The notes under the pieces are model-generated. The model was not told the DNA's origin. It saw only the letters and a list, made by a program, of their open reading frames with translations, and did not search any database. Below are positions 36,141-48,770 of a DNA stretch of 64,000 nt, piece by piece. The stretch is from Patagioenas fasciata. Lineage: Eukaryota; Chordata; Aves; Columbiformes; Columbidae. Location of the stretch: contig NC_092522.1 of NCBI RefSeq assembly GCF_037038585.1, positions 49,389,661-49,453,660 on the forward strand. The letters run 5' to 3'. Each line of letters starts with the position of its first letter. Positions within the stretch are counted from its first letter, which is position 1. Position numbers and translations under genes: made by a program.

Positions 36141-39100
36141 TGGACAAAATATCTCTCTCTTAGACATAAGTCTGAGGAATAAGTAAGGAATAACCTCGCT
36201 GGGGAATTCCTGAGGCCAAAAATGTTATTTCAATACGGAAGGCCTCATTATCACCTGTATGCACTGGAAGAATCTAATTTAAAAGTAGAAGTAAAGTCAT
36301 TCTTTGACCATCTCTCCACGAGGCTCATGTGTCTCTCAATTCAGAAATAGTTTTGAAAGCTATAGAAAACAGTGAGCGATACTGTGGTAGAATGAGAAAG
36401 GAAAAAGGATCTTAATCTCAGTTCACAAACACACAGATCCAGCTTATAGAAACAGGACAGAAAGTTCTTTTATTTGCCATTTGACTTCTTGGAAGAAAAC
36501 ACTTGCTCCTCTACCTGAAACTCTTGAAAGAAAAAAGGGAATGGAAAATACATGCTCTCTGCAGGGCAATCCCAGTTTCTCTTTCAAACTATTATGTTTG
36601 TGTGATAGGTGTCAGGGCCAAGTTCATCATGGTTCAGTTGTGTTACACAGGAGGTGGATCTGGCTACATCTGTCAGAAAAGAAACAGTGTAAAACTAGTT
36701 TCTCCAGATTTGCTGATCTTGGTCTTGTTTTCAGAAAGCGTCTTTCATGATTTCAACAGATGATAGCAAAGGTTTGAAGCCAAAAGGGTCATGAAGACTA
36801 CAAACGGGGTCAATTTCCATCCCCTGTGGTAAGTGAGCCTATTTACTGTCTGTTCCAAAGAACTGAAAGATTAAATTTGGGAGAAATCAATATATGACTT
36901 CTAGAGGGTATGTGAACTGAAATAGCTGCGAGCACCTCTTTCCCTCTTACATGAAATATGCTCTTGAGTGCAATACAGAATACCTGTGTAATTTGTTATA
37001 ATGATTGTGGGATCCAAACACCAAATTTTGCAAGTGGATGTGATAAAGTAACATATTTATTGGTGATATATGCTGTGCAAAACCTCCTACTTTTAATTGC
37101 ACAACACAAAATATTCTTGAGCAATATCTGGGAGTACAATCTATAGCACTGATAAAAATACATCACTGGAGTGTATTTGTTTAGCCCCAGTTGTAATGCA
37201 AAAAGCAGAGAGGGTACCAGGGCAGGTGTGTGTGGAGGGATGTCCTTCACCTGGTGCAGAAGAATCTCTGGGGATGCAGAGCACTGCTGACTGTGTGCTG
37301 ACTGCTCTGTGCACAGGAGGAATGGCGCAGATAGTTGCTATGTGCAGCACATCACTTCTGAGGCACTTCTGAGGCACTGTGTGCATCTGAGTGGGAGTCA
37401 ACAGTGTGAACATGGAATAATGATACATTTTAAATAAAAAAAAAAAACATTATTCAAAGACATCTGAGCTGTATTCAGCCTGTCCACCGTAGCACCTCTC
37501 AAAGTAACTTATCATTGTCAGTTATTAGGATGCTTCTGCAGAAAACTGGAGATCTGCTTTCCATGTCTCAAATCAAAAGCAGTTTCTTGACCTCCTGTTG
37601 TAAGGGAAGTGGAGAAGAAGTATGGAGGTGCTTTCTGCTGTCCAGCTGAAACTAGGCATTTACAATACCTAGCTTGAGCACTTGCTTAGCATCAGCTTCT
37701 CCCTGTCATCTGTATAAGAAGCCAGGGTCTGACCTCCTGGGGAGCTGGTAATCTGAATCACTTATCAGTGTAGAGAGAGACTCTGGAAGACTTTGGAAGG
37801 GAGAGGCTTGTGTTGCTTCCTTGTACTTTCACCTCCCTTCCTACCATATCTCCTTAATTCATCTTTACGTTTGTTCTTTCTTTTTCCCTTTCCTTCACAT
37901 TCCCTGTGGTGAACTGATGAGGGTGCAATTAGCTAGAGAAGACTTTATTTAAAGAGATAAGTGAAACCTTCTTCTGGTAGAACACTTCAACTTCTGAAAC
38001 ATCTTTCTTGATCTCCATGAATGTTATTGTAGGCTAATTTAGCTGTATTTTCTATGCTTTGCTGTAGCAAAGCTGTATCATATATTGATAGCCTCAAATT
38101 ACTTGGCTGTAGCCTTACTGATCTGGATTACAAGTTTGAATAGACAAAGTACCAGTTGAGAGTACAGCACCACTGTGTGATGTATTCACATTTGCCTTTG
38201 TTGCTCAAAAACAGACCTTTGTATTATGCATTAGCACACAGTGTTTAACCCTAGCCTCAGATGACTTACAGTACTACAGTGCACACCGCTACAACATAGT
38301 CTTGCTTGAGAGGAAAGCATGGAATTTCCTGCCCTGTCTCAGACCATAGATCATCAGTCTTTACCACTCCTGCCAGCTATGAAGAATCCAGCATGACCCT
38401 CAGAATTCAGATAAATGCAATGAAAGGCGATCAAATTACCTCAATCAAAGGTGAGGTCATTGTTTCAGCAATTCTCTCCCCACAACCGATTCTCTCTTTC
38501 ATCTATCATCACTCTCCTATAAGAGACGCTTCTGAGCCGTATCACATTTTGAAATCTGATCATCAGCCTACAGAATGCCACAAGAGGTTTGTTTTGTGCT
38601 GCTGAAGTTCAGTCCAACACATTAAGTGACTCAGCTTGGGAAGAATAGTTGGCAATGGGACTGCAGTTTGTACTGGCTTCTGCCATCTTTAGCGGGAGGC
38701 CAACCAAAGGCTGAGTTGTTCTTTCTTTGTCTTCACCACCCATAGGAAAAGAATCTGTTTCCTCTCTTTGCAGAACTGAGCAACTCCAAGGAATGTTGAA
38801 CCTTAAACTTTATTTAATAGAGAGGAAAGGCTTCCAGATTTGGATCATTTGACTTGGAAGCACAAGGGCTTAAGCTGATACTGCAAATCTTTGTGAGAAA
38901 ATGCAGCATTTACAATATCTGTGTCACATGATGTAATGTGTTGATCGATCTCTAATGGGGAAATAGCATAAAGAACTGCTATCAGAGGAAATAGCCATTG
39001 CTTTATGCTTTAAAAGTGAAGATACTATCTTCTTGATATTTAAGTCTAGGACAAGAGAGTTTAAGTTCTAAAAGGCCTGAAGGGATTCAGACCTTGCATG

Positions 39101-39463
39101 GCAAACCCTGTACAAGTCAGGCAGGGTGACATACTATTTTCAAGGCAAAATGTTTATGATACAATATTTGTGACTTGGGGATTTAACAGCACAAAAAATA
39201 CTCTTGGAGGGTAACAAGATTTTCTGGAAGTGAGCCACTTTCAAATGCTATTGCCAGTATGTCTGCCTACTCTGGGTAGCATCAGAAAGTCTGCTAAAAA
39301 ATTAAACAAACATAGTTCTTGGCATCTAAACAGATGGGAAAGGACATGTTGACTCCCAAGTCTTTAGCTGAGGAGGTAGTCTGTTTCTCATTGTTACCAC
39401 TGTGCAGTGAGGAATTGCAAAACACCCACATAGATTTTCAGACCTGCTAGCTGCACTTAACCT
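36141..39463. other. Intergenic DNA, nothing recognised
   Basis: No gene is recognised. An 11-bp unit (cacttctgagg) is tandemly doubled at 37353-37374, and an A-rich run lies near 37436-37447. Confidence 0.45.
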
Positions 39464-39592
39464 TTAATCCTGCAAGTACTCAGCCATGAGCATGTAATTT
39501 TAAACATCTGAGTCGTCTGACTGACTCCAATGGGAATACACACTGAATAAAGTTAAACATTTGCATAAACGTTTGTAGGATCAGGATCTTTC
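39464..39592 (+). repeat. Ancient palindromic amniote repeat, near full length
   Basis: Begins with 'taatcctgcaagtactcagc' and ends with 'aacgtttgtaggatcaggat', so the ends are roughly inverted copies (atcctgcaa / ttgtaggat). The middle holds 'tgactccaatgggaatacac' and 'gaataaagttaaacatttgc'. This fits the old element with 'tcccattgacttcaatggga' at its core and cctgcaa/ttgcagg ends. The arrangement suggests a non-autonomous DNA transposon or foldback element. Confidence 0.55.
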
Positions 39593-39630
39593 ATTACAAA
39601 CACAATTCTTGCACTACAAACACGAACTCT

Positions 39631-39656
39631 GCTTGAGCTGAATACTCAGCTCAAGC
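39631..39656. repeat. Perfect inverted repeat, 11-bp arms, 4-nt loop
   Basis: The arm GCTTGAGCTGA (39631-39641) is exactly complementary to TCAGCTCAAGC (39646-39656), with ATAC between. It could form a hairpin or serve as a dyad protein site. There is no flanking T-run, and terminators of that type are not expected in this genome. Confidence 0.85.
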
Positions 39657-39761
39657 TCTCAAAGCATTAACAAATCTATGTCTTCTACAGATGTATTTAA
39701 AATTTCACATTAATATGTGATTTCTATGTTACAAACCATCTTGCATTAGGCTAATGAGTAA

Positions 39762-39779
39762 TCTCTCTCATGAGAGAGA
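39762..39779. repeat. Perfect 18-bp palindrome
   Basis: TCTCTCTCATGAGAGAGA reads the same on both strands. It has no spacer and is made of two CT/AG runs meeting at CATG. The function is unknown. Confidence 0.85.
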
Positions 39780-39935
39780 AGGAATGATATACTTTCTGAC
39801 ATAACTGCGTAGTTTTGAAAGAATGTAATTTGAACTGAATCAGCCACATACTAGCTTCCGTGTGTCAAAGGGGTTCAGGCATCTTATTGGACTTTTGCCC
39901 TTTTAAAGATTTTAAAAACTATTTTATGTGGTTTA

Positions 39936-40020
39936 GACCTGATCTGGAAATCCTCCTTCCTGTCTTTGCAAGGGTAAGGTTGCTTGCATGAGTAAGGGTT
40001 TGACTCACTTATTCCTAAAG
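39936..40020 (+). repeat. Ancient palindromic amniote repeat fragment
   Basis: 'gtctttgcaagggtaaggtt' followed by 'gcttgcatgagtaagggttt' resembles the internal part of the cctgcaa/'catgagtaa' class of ancient repeats. It is related to 39464-39592 and 18085-18175. Confidence 0.4.
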
Positions 40021-40194
40021 GTGAGGACTACTTTCCATTTGCACAGTTGGAAGATTCATTCACCTCTGACTAGGTCATTTAACTCCAGAAAAGGTTAAAC
40101 AACTTTTGTACTCTTTAGTTACAAGAAGATGAACACTAACACTTTGAATTAGACTGTCGTCAGAGTTGTGTCTGGTTTTATACCTGCTCTCAAA

Positions 40195-40253
40195 TAAATT
40201 TGGTGAAATTCTCTCTGGTTTACCGCCTAGCTAACTAGACCAGAATTTGGCCC
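40195..40253 (+). repeat. Ancient amniote repeat fragment
   Basis: 'tggtttaccgcctagctaac' followed by 'tagaccagaatttggcccat' resembles the old consensus 'gatttacactggtgtaact' followed by 'gagaccagaatttggccc'. The 3' half is close; the 5' half is diverged. Confidence 0.5.
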
Positions 40254-43020
40254 ATCAAATCTAGGTGTCTGCATTAGAGATCAAAGGCAAAGTTTTGATG
40301 ATTCCTTCTGCAAATTTCACTCCTATTTGTACTCTTACATGCTTGATTTCTCTTTTGTTTAAAGGGCTGTCGTTGGTACAGAAGCATTTATATTCTGTGA
40401 ATCATTCTAGCAATGCTGCTCTTAAAAAATGCTAATATTTTCTTTTGAAATGCACTGGAAAAAAGCATCTAAAAATATCTTGCATTTCTCTTGAATTCTT
40501 TTCTTTAATTGAAGTGGTTTATTTTCAGTTTTGCTTCACTGACTAAACACATTAGGACTTTTGAGGCAAAGAGGTATGTGCACGCAGATACATTGTAATA
40601 GAACAGGCAGCTTTTCCTCGAGTTAAAACGATGTAACATTTTCCATTCCAAACCTCTGTGTTTTCTGTGGTCTATGAAATATAAATGATTCAGGATGAAA
40701 TCTGCCGGATTGAGACTTTGTCCAAATGTGAATCTTTTGGAAAGATCTGAACCAAACTGATTCAGTCAGTTCAGAATATCAGGGGAGTGAAAAGAAAAAA
40801 AAAAAAAAAAGTGTTTCTCAAGCTAAATAGTTTCTTACAGCATTTTTTAAGCATTTCTGTATCTTTATCAGTAGAAGGCTGAAAAATGAACTCTGACATG
40901 GAAGCAGCCTTCCTTGAAGTAGACATGTATTTGCTTGTTTGAGAAGAAATTAGTTTTGATTTGACTGAGTTATAAACCTTTGAAAACTGTGTTTGAGCAT
41001 GTGCAGTGGATTATTTCAGTAAGCTTGTGAAGTGTGCAGCTACAGAAGGATTTTCTGTACATGCATGGCTGGCTAATTTTGCTGGAAAGGAAAAAAATCT
41101 ATCTAAGCACATTGCTAAAATCAGTGAAAATACCTGGGGCTTCAGGGAGACCTTTGAAGACTGTCTCAAGATACTTTAGACTATGAAAAAGGCAAGAAAA
41201 GATTCTGTAGGCTTTGCAAGGTGTTTAAGAGTAAGTGGTTTAGAGATTTTGCAAGGTCAAATGGGATCATGGCTCCAGAACTGGGCACTTCATACATGCC
41301 AAGTATGCGATGTTTTCTGTGGGGAAGAACATCACATACAACAACCTCTCCATTGGCAGATCTGCCCTGTCAAGGAATCCCCCAGCAGCAGGGAAGCTCC
41401 TCCTTCATCCCCCTTCTAGCTGAGGCAGGAGTTTATCACAATGTTCACAATCTTGGGCTGCTGAGACTGCTCTGAATTACACAGAAAATATTGCTAATTA
41501 ACCTTTAGCCTCTGAGGTGGTGTGTGTGTGTCTTTTTAGACACAAACACAATCAGTGCTTTTGCAGGAACTGCTCTCACTTGCATCAAACACTTTGGACA
41601 AATCAAAAACTCTCATCCAGAACATGTGTGTCTCCTGGCAGCCTGTGCTCCCCAGTGTACCTCACTTCAATAGATGGCAGTTGTTTGATTCTAAAACTTG
41701 TATTCTGCACAAATTGGGTGTCTCTCTCCAGCTCCCTCCAAAACCAAGAAGGAGTCATATCATGTGAAGAGATCTCTATTTTACACTCCCTATACAAATG
41801 CTTATTTGGGGTTTCTTCCTTTGTCCTTTCACCCGTCCTGTCTCTCCATCAGGGCTCTGGCAGCTGGGAAGGTATGCAGTTGTTCACTGAAATCTTTGCC
41901 TGCCAGACAACTTCTGCCCAGGCAGTGCCAACGCTGACATGAATCAACTTCTTGACAAGCCTGTCAGCGGAGTGACTGTGCTGGTGAGCAGGTGAGCTTT
42001 TGATGCCACTTCTTTCAGTGGCTGGCTCTTTTCCTGCTCATGCAACAGAATTTCTGCCAGAACCCTGCCACAGCCTGGCACAGCTTGGTGAGCAGTCTTC
42101 TACAGAGGCTCTGTAGCCACCAGTGTGGCTGAACTGGCAGAGGTCTGACATAGGTATAGACAGAAGGAGCACAAAAACATGCAGTGCAGTCAGAATGGGC
42201 AGCAGTAAACTAGCATATTAAAAAAAAAAAAGAACCAAACAAACAGTGAGATGACAGAGAAAACCTTTAAAACCCAGGAAAGTTCTGCTTCGAGTGGATA
42301 CCATGGCTCTGAAATAAAGGTGCTTTTTAATTGCTAGGGAATATGTCTCTTAGTTTTGTGCTCTCATTTTTTGATGTCTCAGAGTGGAATGAGACAGCAG
42401 CAAATGTTGGACAAGAGGAAAGTCAGTGGTGTGGAAAAAGGGTGGTATGAACTGTGCACGCACAAGTCAGTGAACCACACTGAGGGCTAGCAGCAGTGTG
42501 GTGTCTGTCCTGGGGTGTTTAACAGTGGAACTGGGTAAGCAGAAAGAAAGGTAATTTTACCAGGCCATGACCTCATATCAACAGATTAGCCTCTAAGAGT
42601 AGAAGCCCACTTGGGTAAACCTGGGAAGATCCAGGCAGAGTCCTCTGGAGGTCCCCTTAAGCCTGTGTGTGGGCAACCGTGCTTCCAGACTGGGCACTGC
42701 TGTCCGAGTAATGCAGTGACCTCAGAAGGGTGAGGGGAGCAGGTGCGTGACCTCAGTGGGAGGGTGGGGTTGTCAAGACCTTGATGTCTCCCACAAGGCC
42801 GTAGAAGAAACTCTTAATGTAAGGCAGAGACTTATCAAATGAGATGTGGATACCTGTCACACAGAGAACACTGAACATCATCCAGCATGACTTTGCTTTC
42901 TCACCTTTGAGGTTTAATGAAGACCAGCCTCACGGCCTGCCCCAAGTGACCGCAAGGATACCGCCTTCACAAAGCATATTCTCTGTTCTCTGCTCTTCAG
43001 TGGGAACACCAGACAGACAC
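40254..43020. other. Proximal 5' flank of GALNT2, nothing certain
   Basis: About 2.8 kb with no recognisable exon. It contains an A-rich run at about 40795-40811, a short (TG) run near 41519-41531 and an A11 run near 42220. The 141-codon plus frame 41517-41942 has no recognised domain. Confidence 0.45.
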
Positions 43021-43070
43021 AGAAACGACTTCTGGTGGCCAGCTTGGAGCTTCTATGCACCTGGGATCCC

Positions 43071-43086
43071 TATATAACGAGCCAAT
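43071..43086 (+). promoter_or_regulatory. Candidate TATA box with adjacent CCAAT motif
   Basis: TATATAA at 43071-43077, then GCCAAT at 43081-43086, just upstream of the CpG island. If it works as a core promoter, transcription would start near 43100, about 720 bp upstream of the GALNT2 AUG. The order (TATA before CCAAT) is not the classical one, so this may be chance. Confidence 0.25.
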
Positions 43087-43095
43087 ATGGGCTGA

Positions 43096-44106
<1,011 letters not shown>

Positions 44107-44538
44107 TAGCCCATTTCCCGGAGGCAGATGGCTTCTTTGTGGGCTTCAGACCGGTTTCAGCCTCGTCACGTCGCTCCCTGCCCAACTGCGACCGGCCACG
44201 TCCCGGGCCGGGGGAAGTTGGTGTGGGAGGGGAGAGTAGGGCGGGTGGCGGGCGGGCCGGGGCTGCGCTCCGGGGCGGGGGGCCCCCGCCTGGGCTCCGC
44301 TCCCGGCACAGAGCGGCTGCCCCGTCCTTCCCCCGCTGGCACCGGAGTCGCCCGGGCTCGTGTGCCCTCCTCGGGGGTGCGCGGGGATCCGAGCTGCAAA
44401 TGCGTTTTCTCTCTGGGATGCACGGTGATTTCCTCTCGCTACGCCTGCAAGATGCCCTTTTATGATCGGTTTTGCAATATTTCGGGAAATAGCTGGATTT
44501 GTCACGTTTCACATCTGTGGTGTGGAAGGTCTGTCGTC

Positions 44539-44556
44539 TTTTTTTTTTTTTTTTTT
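44539..44556 (+). repeat. T18 tract
   Basis: Uninterrupted run of 18 T about 150 bp beyond the CpG island. No SINE body is attached that I can recognise. Confidence 0.9.
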
Positions 44557-45640
44557 AATCGGCTCCGTTAGTAAGGCTCAAGAAGTTGTCTATTGACAGT
44601 ACAGGAATAGTTTTTCTTTATTTTGCTGATCAACACATTCAGTCCATTTTTCAGTGTGTTGTAGTAATTCATTGATCAGGAAAACAGCTGGAAGTTAAGT
44701 ATGTCATAGTTCAAGTTTTTTGTCAATCAAAGCAGGTTTTTATGGCATGATGCTGGAAATGGCAACTTTATCTGCAAGCTCTGTTTAGAAAAATTACTTA
44801 TGAATAAGTGCTTTTTTTTTTGTGGACTTTCCCCCACCCCCAAAGACTGGCAAAGCCAAGAGCTTTTACAAACTCTTGTTTAAGCCTTATATTTTGGAAC
44901 AGGAAAGGTGAAAAGGCATCTCATAATGGCATAATTTTTAAAAAAAACCCGAACCAACCAACCCAGAAATAGAAAGAAAGCAAGTGAGCAAAGTGCTCCA
45001 CAGCTAGACAGTGTTATTTGCTAATAAATGTCAGTCTCCTGTTAAATGAAAAGTAGTGTTTATTGAATCTAGTGCTGTGTAAGAAGAGGAATCTTTTTGT
45101 ATTGCTTTGATGCAGTTTGGTTCATTAATGCATGTATTTTCAGTAAAAATCTGCTGATGACTGATTCCCATGGCAGGTTGTGGAAGCAAATACTTGTATG
45201 ATTATTTAGAAGATTACTTATGTGAGCAAGAGTGTAGAGAATGAGTTGCTTCTCGATGATAATTTGCTCTCTGTTCTGATATGTCCTGTTTTACTTTCCC
45301 CTTGTAGCTTAGGAATGTATTCAACAGCAGCTTTTGATGTAATGTATTAAAGTAAGTGTTAACTGTGTATTGCTAAATACAAGCTCTTGGTCCTTCAAAG
45401 TAGATAGGTAGCAGAAATAGATCAAGCATGTGATAAAAAGTAAGGCAGTAGTGTAAAGCCTTACTTGAAGAACCACTAGAGTGTCTTTAGAAAGTAAAAG
45501 CAACCTTACACTGTTGCTGATGTGTAATGGGATAAAGAAAAGCTATGCAGGCAAATATATCTGCAGACAGGGAAATGTATTTTTAATTCTTATGGTGTGT
45601 TTCATTTGGGGTTTCCAGACAGATTTGCAACTCAGTTCGA

Positions 45641-45785
45641 TTAGTTTTTAGTGCTGGGGAAACTGCAGTGTGAGGATAGTGATTTACCCAAGGTCATCTA
45701 GAAGACTAGGTGAGAATAAAATAGGAAAGATGTGAGTTTTTCCGAGTATGAGTCTGGTACTTAATCTACTAGAATCTTCTGCTGT
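45641..45785 (+). repeat. MIR-like ancient SINE, 3' half
   Basis: Follows the MIR tail in order: 'tgctggggaaactgcagtgt' (MIR: acagatgaggaaactgaggc), 'gtgatttacccaaggtcatc' (MIR: gtaacttgcccaaggtcaca), and an 'agtctggtacttaatctact' end (MIR: agtctgtgctcttaaccact). Diverged but collinear over about 140 bp. MIR relics in conserved introns are sometimes retained as regulatory DNA. Confidence 0.65.
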
Positions 45786-46528
45786 TTATTATTCATATTA
45801 ATAGGAGGTTTTATTATTGTTTCAAGAGGTCTGTGACCATGATACTTGCTTGGATAGTATAGTTTGTTATCATTCTGTACAAAATTTAGTAAACCTTTAC
45901 TAGTCTAGGTAATAGGGAGAGTGTAGTAAGGATAATTAAAAGAAAACGAGGCATTTCATAGGCTTGAGTTGAAGCTCAGTGCTAGGTTTAAAAATATGAA
46001 AGTTTAAAGTAAGTCGGTGGTAAGGAAGAACGTAGGTATTGTGACCACAAGAAACAAGTGGGGAAATTAACAATTATGTGTGGATTGGTGATTTAGGATT
46101 CTATTTTCTGTCAGTGAAGCGTAAAATTTAATCCTAGGCCTCAGCATAGGTTAGCAAATGCAAGTAGAGCAAGATGCGTGTAATGTAATAGCTTCTGAAT
46201 CTCAATAAAAGGCTTATTAACTTAGTGTCAGACCCTGGTGTAAAACAAAACCACGAACTGTCTTAAATGTACAAGCAGAAAACCTGCTGTAGTAAATTTC
46301 TGTGTGCGTATGACTTCATGTAGTCCTTATTACTTGCCCACTATTTCCATGTAATGGAAGCAGAGTTGCTTACAGAAGAACTTGACTTTTAATAAATTGA
46401 AGTCTCTGCCATGTTCAGTCTATAAAATTACAAAAACCAGGAGGGGATAGTTCTTAATTTGTTTGAGTAAGTAATTTGCATGTTAATTACGGACCTGGTT
46501 GTATAAACAATGTTTTTTTTCTGTAAGG

Positions 46529-46548
46529 ATGATTTTTTTTTTTTTTTG
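46529..46548 (+). repeat. T-rich tract
   Basis: A run of T interrupted only near its start; a similar T13 run lies near 46711-46723. No attached element was recognised. Confidence 0.7.
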
Positions 46549-47520
46549 TTCCATACACAGACCTAGTGTGTTATCCAGACATACTGGACTTGTGTGGTAC
46601 AGCAGCCAGTCCAGTGATGTGATGAACACCACCAATTCCCTTTCTCTGTAGTGGAGTTGAAGGTGTTTGCCCTTTGCCAGAATTGCACCTGAGTAAGAGG
46701 AAAGAGTGATTTTTTTTTTTTTTCTCCTTTCTTTCTTTATTGGAGTAGTGGTAGAGCTAATGTAAGCGTTTACTTATTTTGATTCTCCATTTGCAACCTT
46801 TCTAATGGAATCTATGGAGCTCTTTAGATATTGCAGTGTAAGGTGCAGCTTTGCTCAAGTTTTTGGCCCCTGGCAACAGTGGAAGAATCCATAGCCCTGT
46901 GTGCCGTGCTCTGGCCTGGTAGGAGCTGAGCAGGCATGAATGGGGCTAAAGCACAGAATGTAGAAGCTGTCTCATTGGTAACTGAGTAAATAATAAAAAG
47001 AGAAAATATCGAGAAGTGCAAAGCTTCTCATCCTGAACCTAGGCATAAAAACTGTAGTAGAAAGAAATTACATCTTCCATGTCCAGGCTTTAGGATGTGT
47101 CAATTTTTAAATTTATTTGTTTGTTTTTATTTTGTCTGAAAGAAGGAAAGGGTAGAGTTGAAGCCTTTCATTCAAAATGTGCTTGGAGGGGGCAATGTCT
47201 TTTTTCTTAATTATTTTATTTTTTCATTCTCTCTAGTGAAAACTGTGGGCTACTTTTGTGTTCAGTTAATGTATTTTAGATTAAAAAGCCTTTGGAGTGG
47301 AGACTGGCACTTCCCTTCTTTTTGTGGATGAATTTCCTAACCTCTGTGCCTCAGACTTGCATAAACGGAGCAGCCTCTGTAAGATGGTTAGAAAGCTACT
47401 CATGCCATCCTGATGATGTGATCCCCTCCTAAGACTGGTGTGAATTTGATTTTTTGTATTTGTCACATAAGTTTTGATTTCTTTAACCACTAAGTTCTTG
47501 TACAATAGAGTGACTGGATT

Positions 47521-47572
47521 GGGGGGGGGGGGAGAAAACAACAAAACCAAAACCCAACAACCCAGGCAAAAA
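47521..47572 (+). repeat. G12 run followed by A-rich CCAA low-complexity DNA
   Basis: Twelve G (47521-47532) followed by an A-rich stretch with CCAA/CCCAACAA words. The A/CCAA composition is shared with 44940-44966, 48034-48120 and 63862-63896. Confidence 0.85.
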
Positions 47573-48032
47573 CCTCAGCTGTTTTCTAAAGAACTTACTC
47601 TTTTAGGCTTTAAGAAAGTAGCCCCGTGTAATTGAGCCCTTGAGGCAGGACAGAAGAATGTCTGCATCTTGTTGAAAGCACCAAATGCTTCATCCTTGCC
47701 GAGAGTGCAGTCATCCTAGGCGTACCCTGAAGGAGACTTGTGGGTAGAAATGGGATTTACCTTTGAAAGCAAAGGCATCAAGAGAGGCCTGCTAGGTTAA
47801 GCTTCAGATGAACCAAGGTTTGGAACCTTCTAGATGTGGGTGCCAGAGTGCTGACAGGTTTTTGCTTTTTGTTGCCATGTGAAGAATGTCAGTGGTTTTT
47901 AAGTTGGACCTCTGTCCCCTCACACACTGTCTTTGCTGTCTAGAGGAGGCTAAAAGCAATCTTTCAGTAAAGAGAGATGGGTAACTTTTGCCAGTGCTTT
48001 GTAAAATTATGAACATGTTTATTTTTCACCCC

Positions 48033-48120
48033 TCCCCCCAAAAAAAAAAAAAAAAAAAAACCAAAATAAAACAAAAAAAACCACCAACCCAAACCCCCCA
48101 GAAATGTAACCAACCAAACA
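48033..48120 (+). repeat. A21 run with CCAAA-rich low-complexity flank
   Basis: A 21-base A run (48040-48060) follows a C-rich stretch. It is followed by A-rich DNA with AACC and CCAACC words to about 48120. This is low-complexity DNA; no retroposed body is visible upstream. Confidence 0.85.
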
Positions 48121-48752
48121 GAAACTAAGCCCCCAAAACACCTTGAGCTAGAATTAGCTCATTAGATTTACTGGGTGTAATGGAATGAATTGGAGAAATC
48201 TAATTTACAGTTAGTTGAGCCACAAGGAGGCAGGCGTCTCCTGTGGAACTGGTTATTGCCCTGTATACAGTGTTATTTTTTCTGTCCATATTCTAGTGTT
48301 TTTATTATTATTATTTTTTTTCTTTTTGAGCAGGCTTTTGATAGGTAGCTGTACCATGGAGCTAGCTGAGATGAAATTAATCCAAAGGTAAAAGGTGATG
48401 CTTTGCTTTGAGTATGTGACTGATTAGAAGTAACTTGATCACTTTGGGGACAGCAGGAGAAAAAGAAACAAGCTTTGTAATTTCTTGTTCTACAAGGAAA
48501 AAACTTTAGAATAACTCCTTTCAGCATATGCCAAGCTTTATTTTCCTCCTCTCCTTTTTTTGGAACTCATCAACTGTTTCAGTTACTGTAAAATGAGGCT
48601 CTTATTGTCATTATACATGGTGATGTACATAGGACAGCAAGAGCGCTACATATACTACAGATTCACTGTACTTAAGTTTCTTTCTAAGGTTTAAGTAGGA
48701 GGAAAAAGAAATGTGCTATTACTTTGGGTCCATTAACCTGTTTTTGTCTGTT

Positions 48753-48770
48753 TACACACCGCGGTGTGTA
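48753..48770. promoter_or_regulatory. Perfect 18-bp palindrome with paired CACACC/GGTGTG half-sites
   Basis: TACACACCGCGGTGTGTA is its own reverse complement. The paired CACACC and GGTGTG arms resemble the inverted half-sites bound by T-box dimers (Brachyury-type palindrome) or paired KLF motifs. The central CCGCGG contains two CpG in otherwise AT-rich intron DNA. The binding assignment is inference. Confidence 0.5.

Noticed and set aside
48040-48060. A21 run as the tail of a processed pseudogene
   Set aside because: The preceding DNA shows no gene-like open frame and no polyadenylation signal at the right distance.
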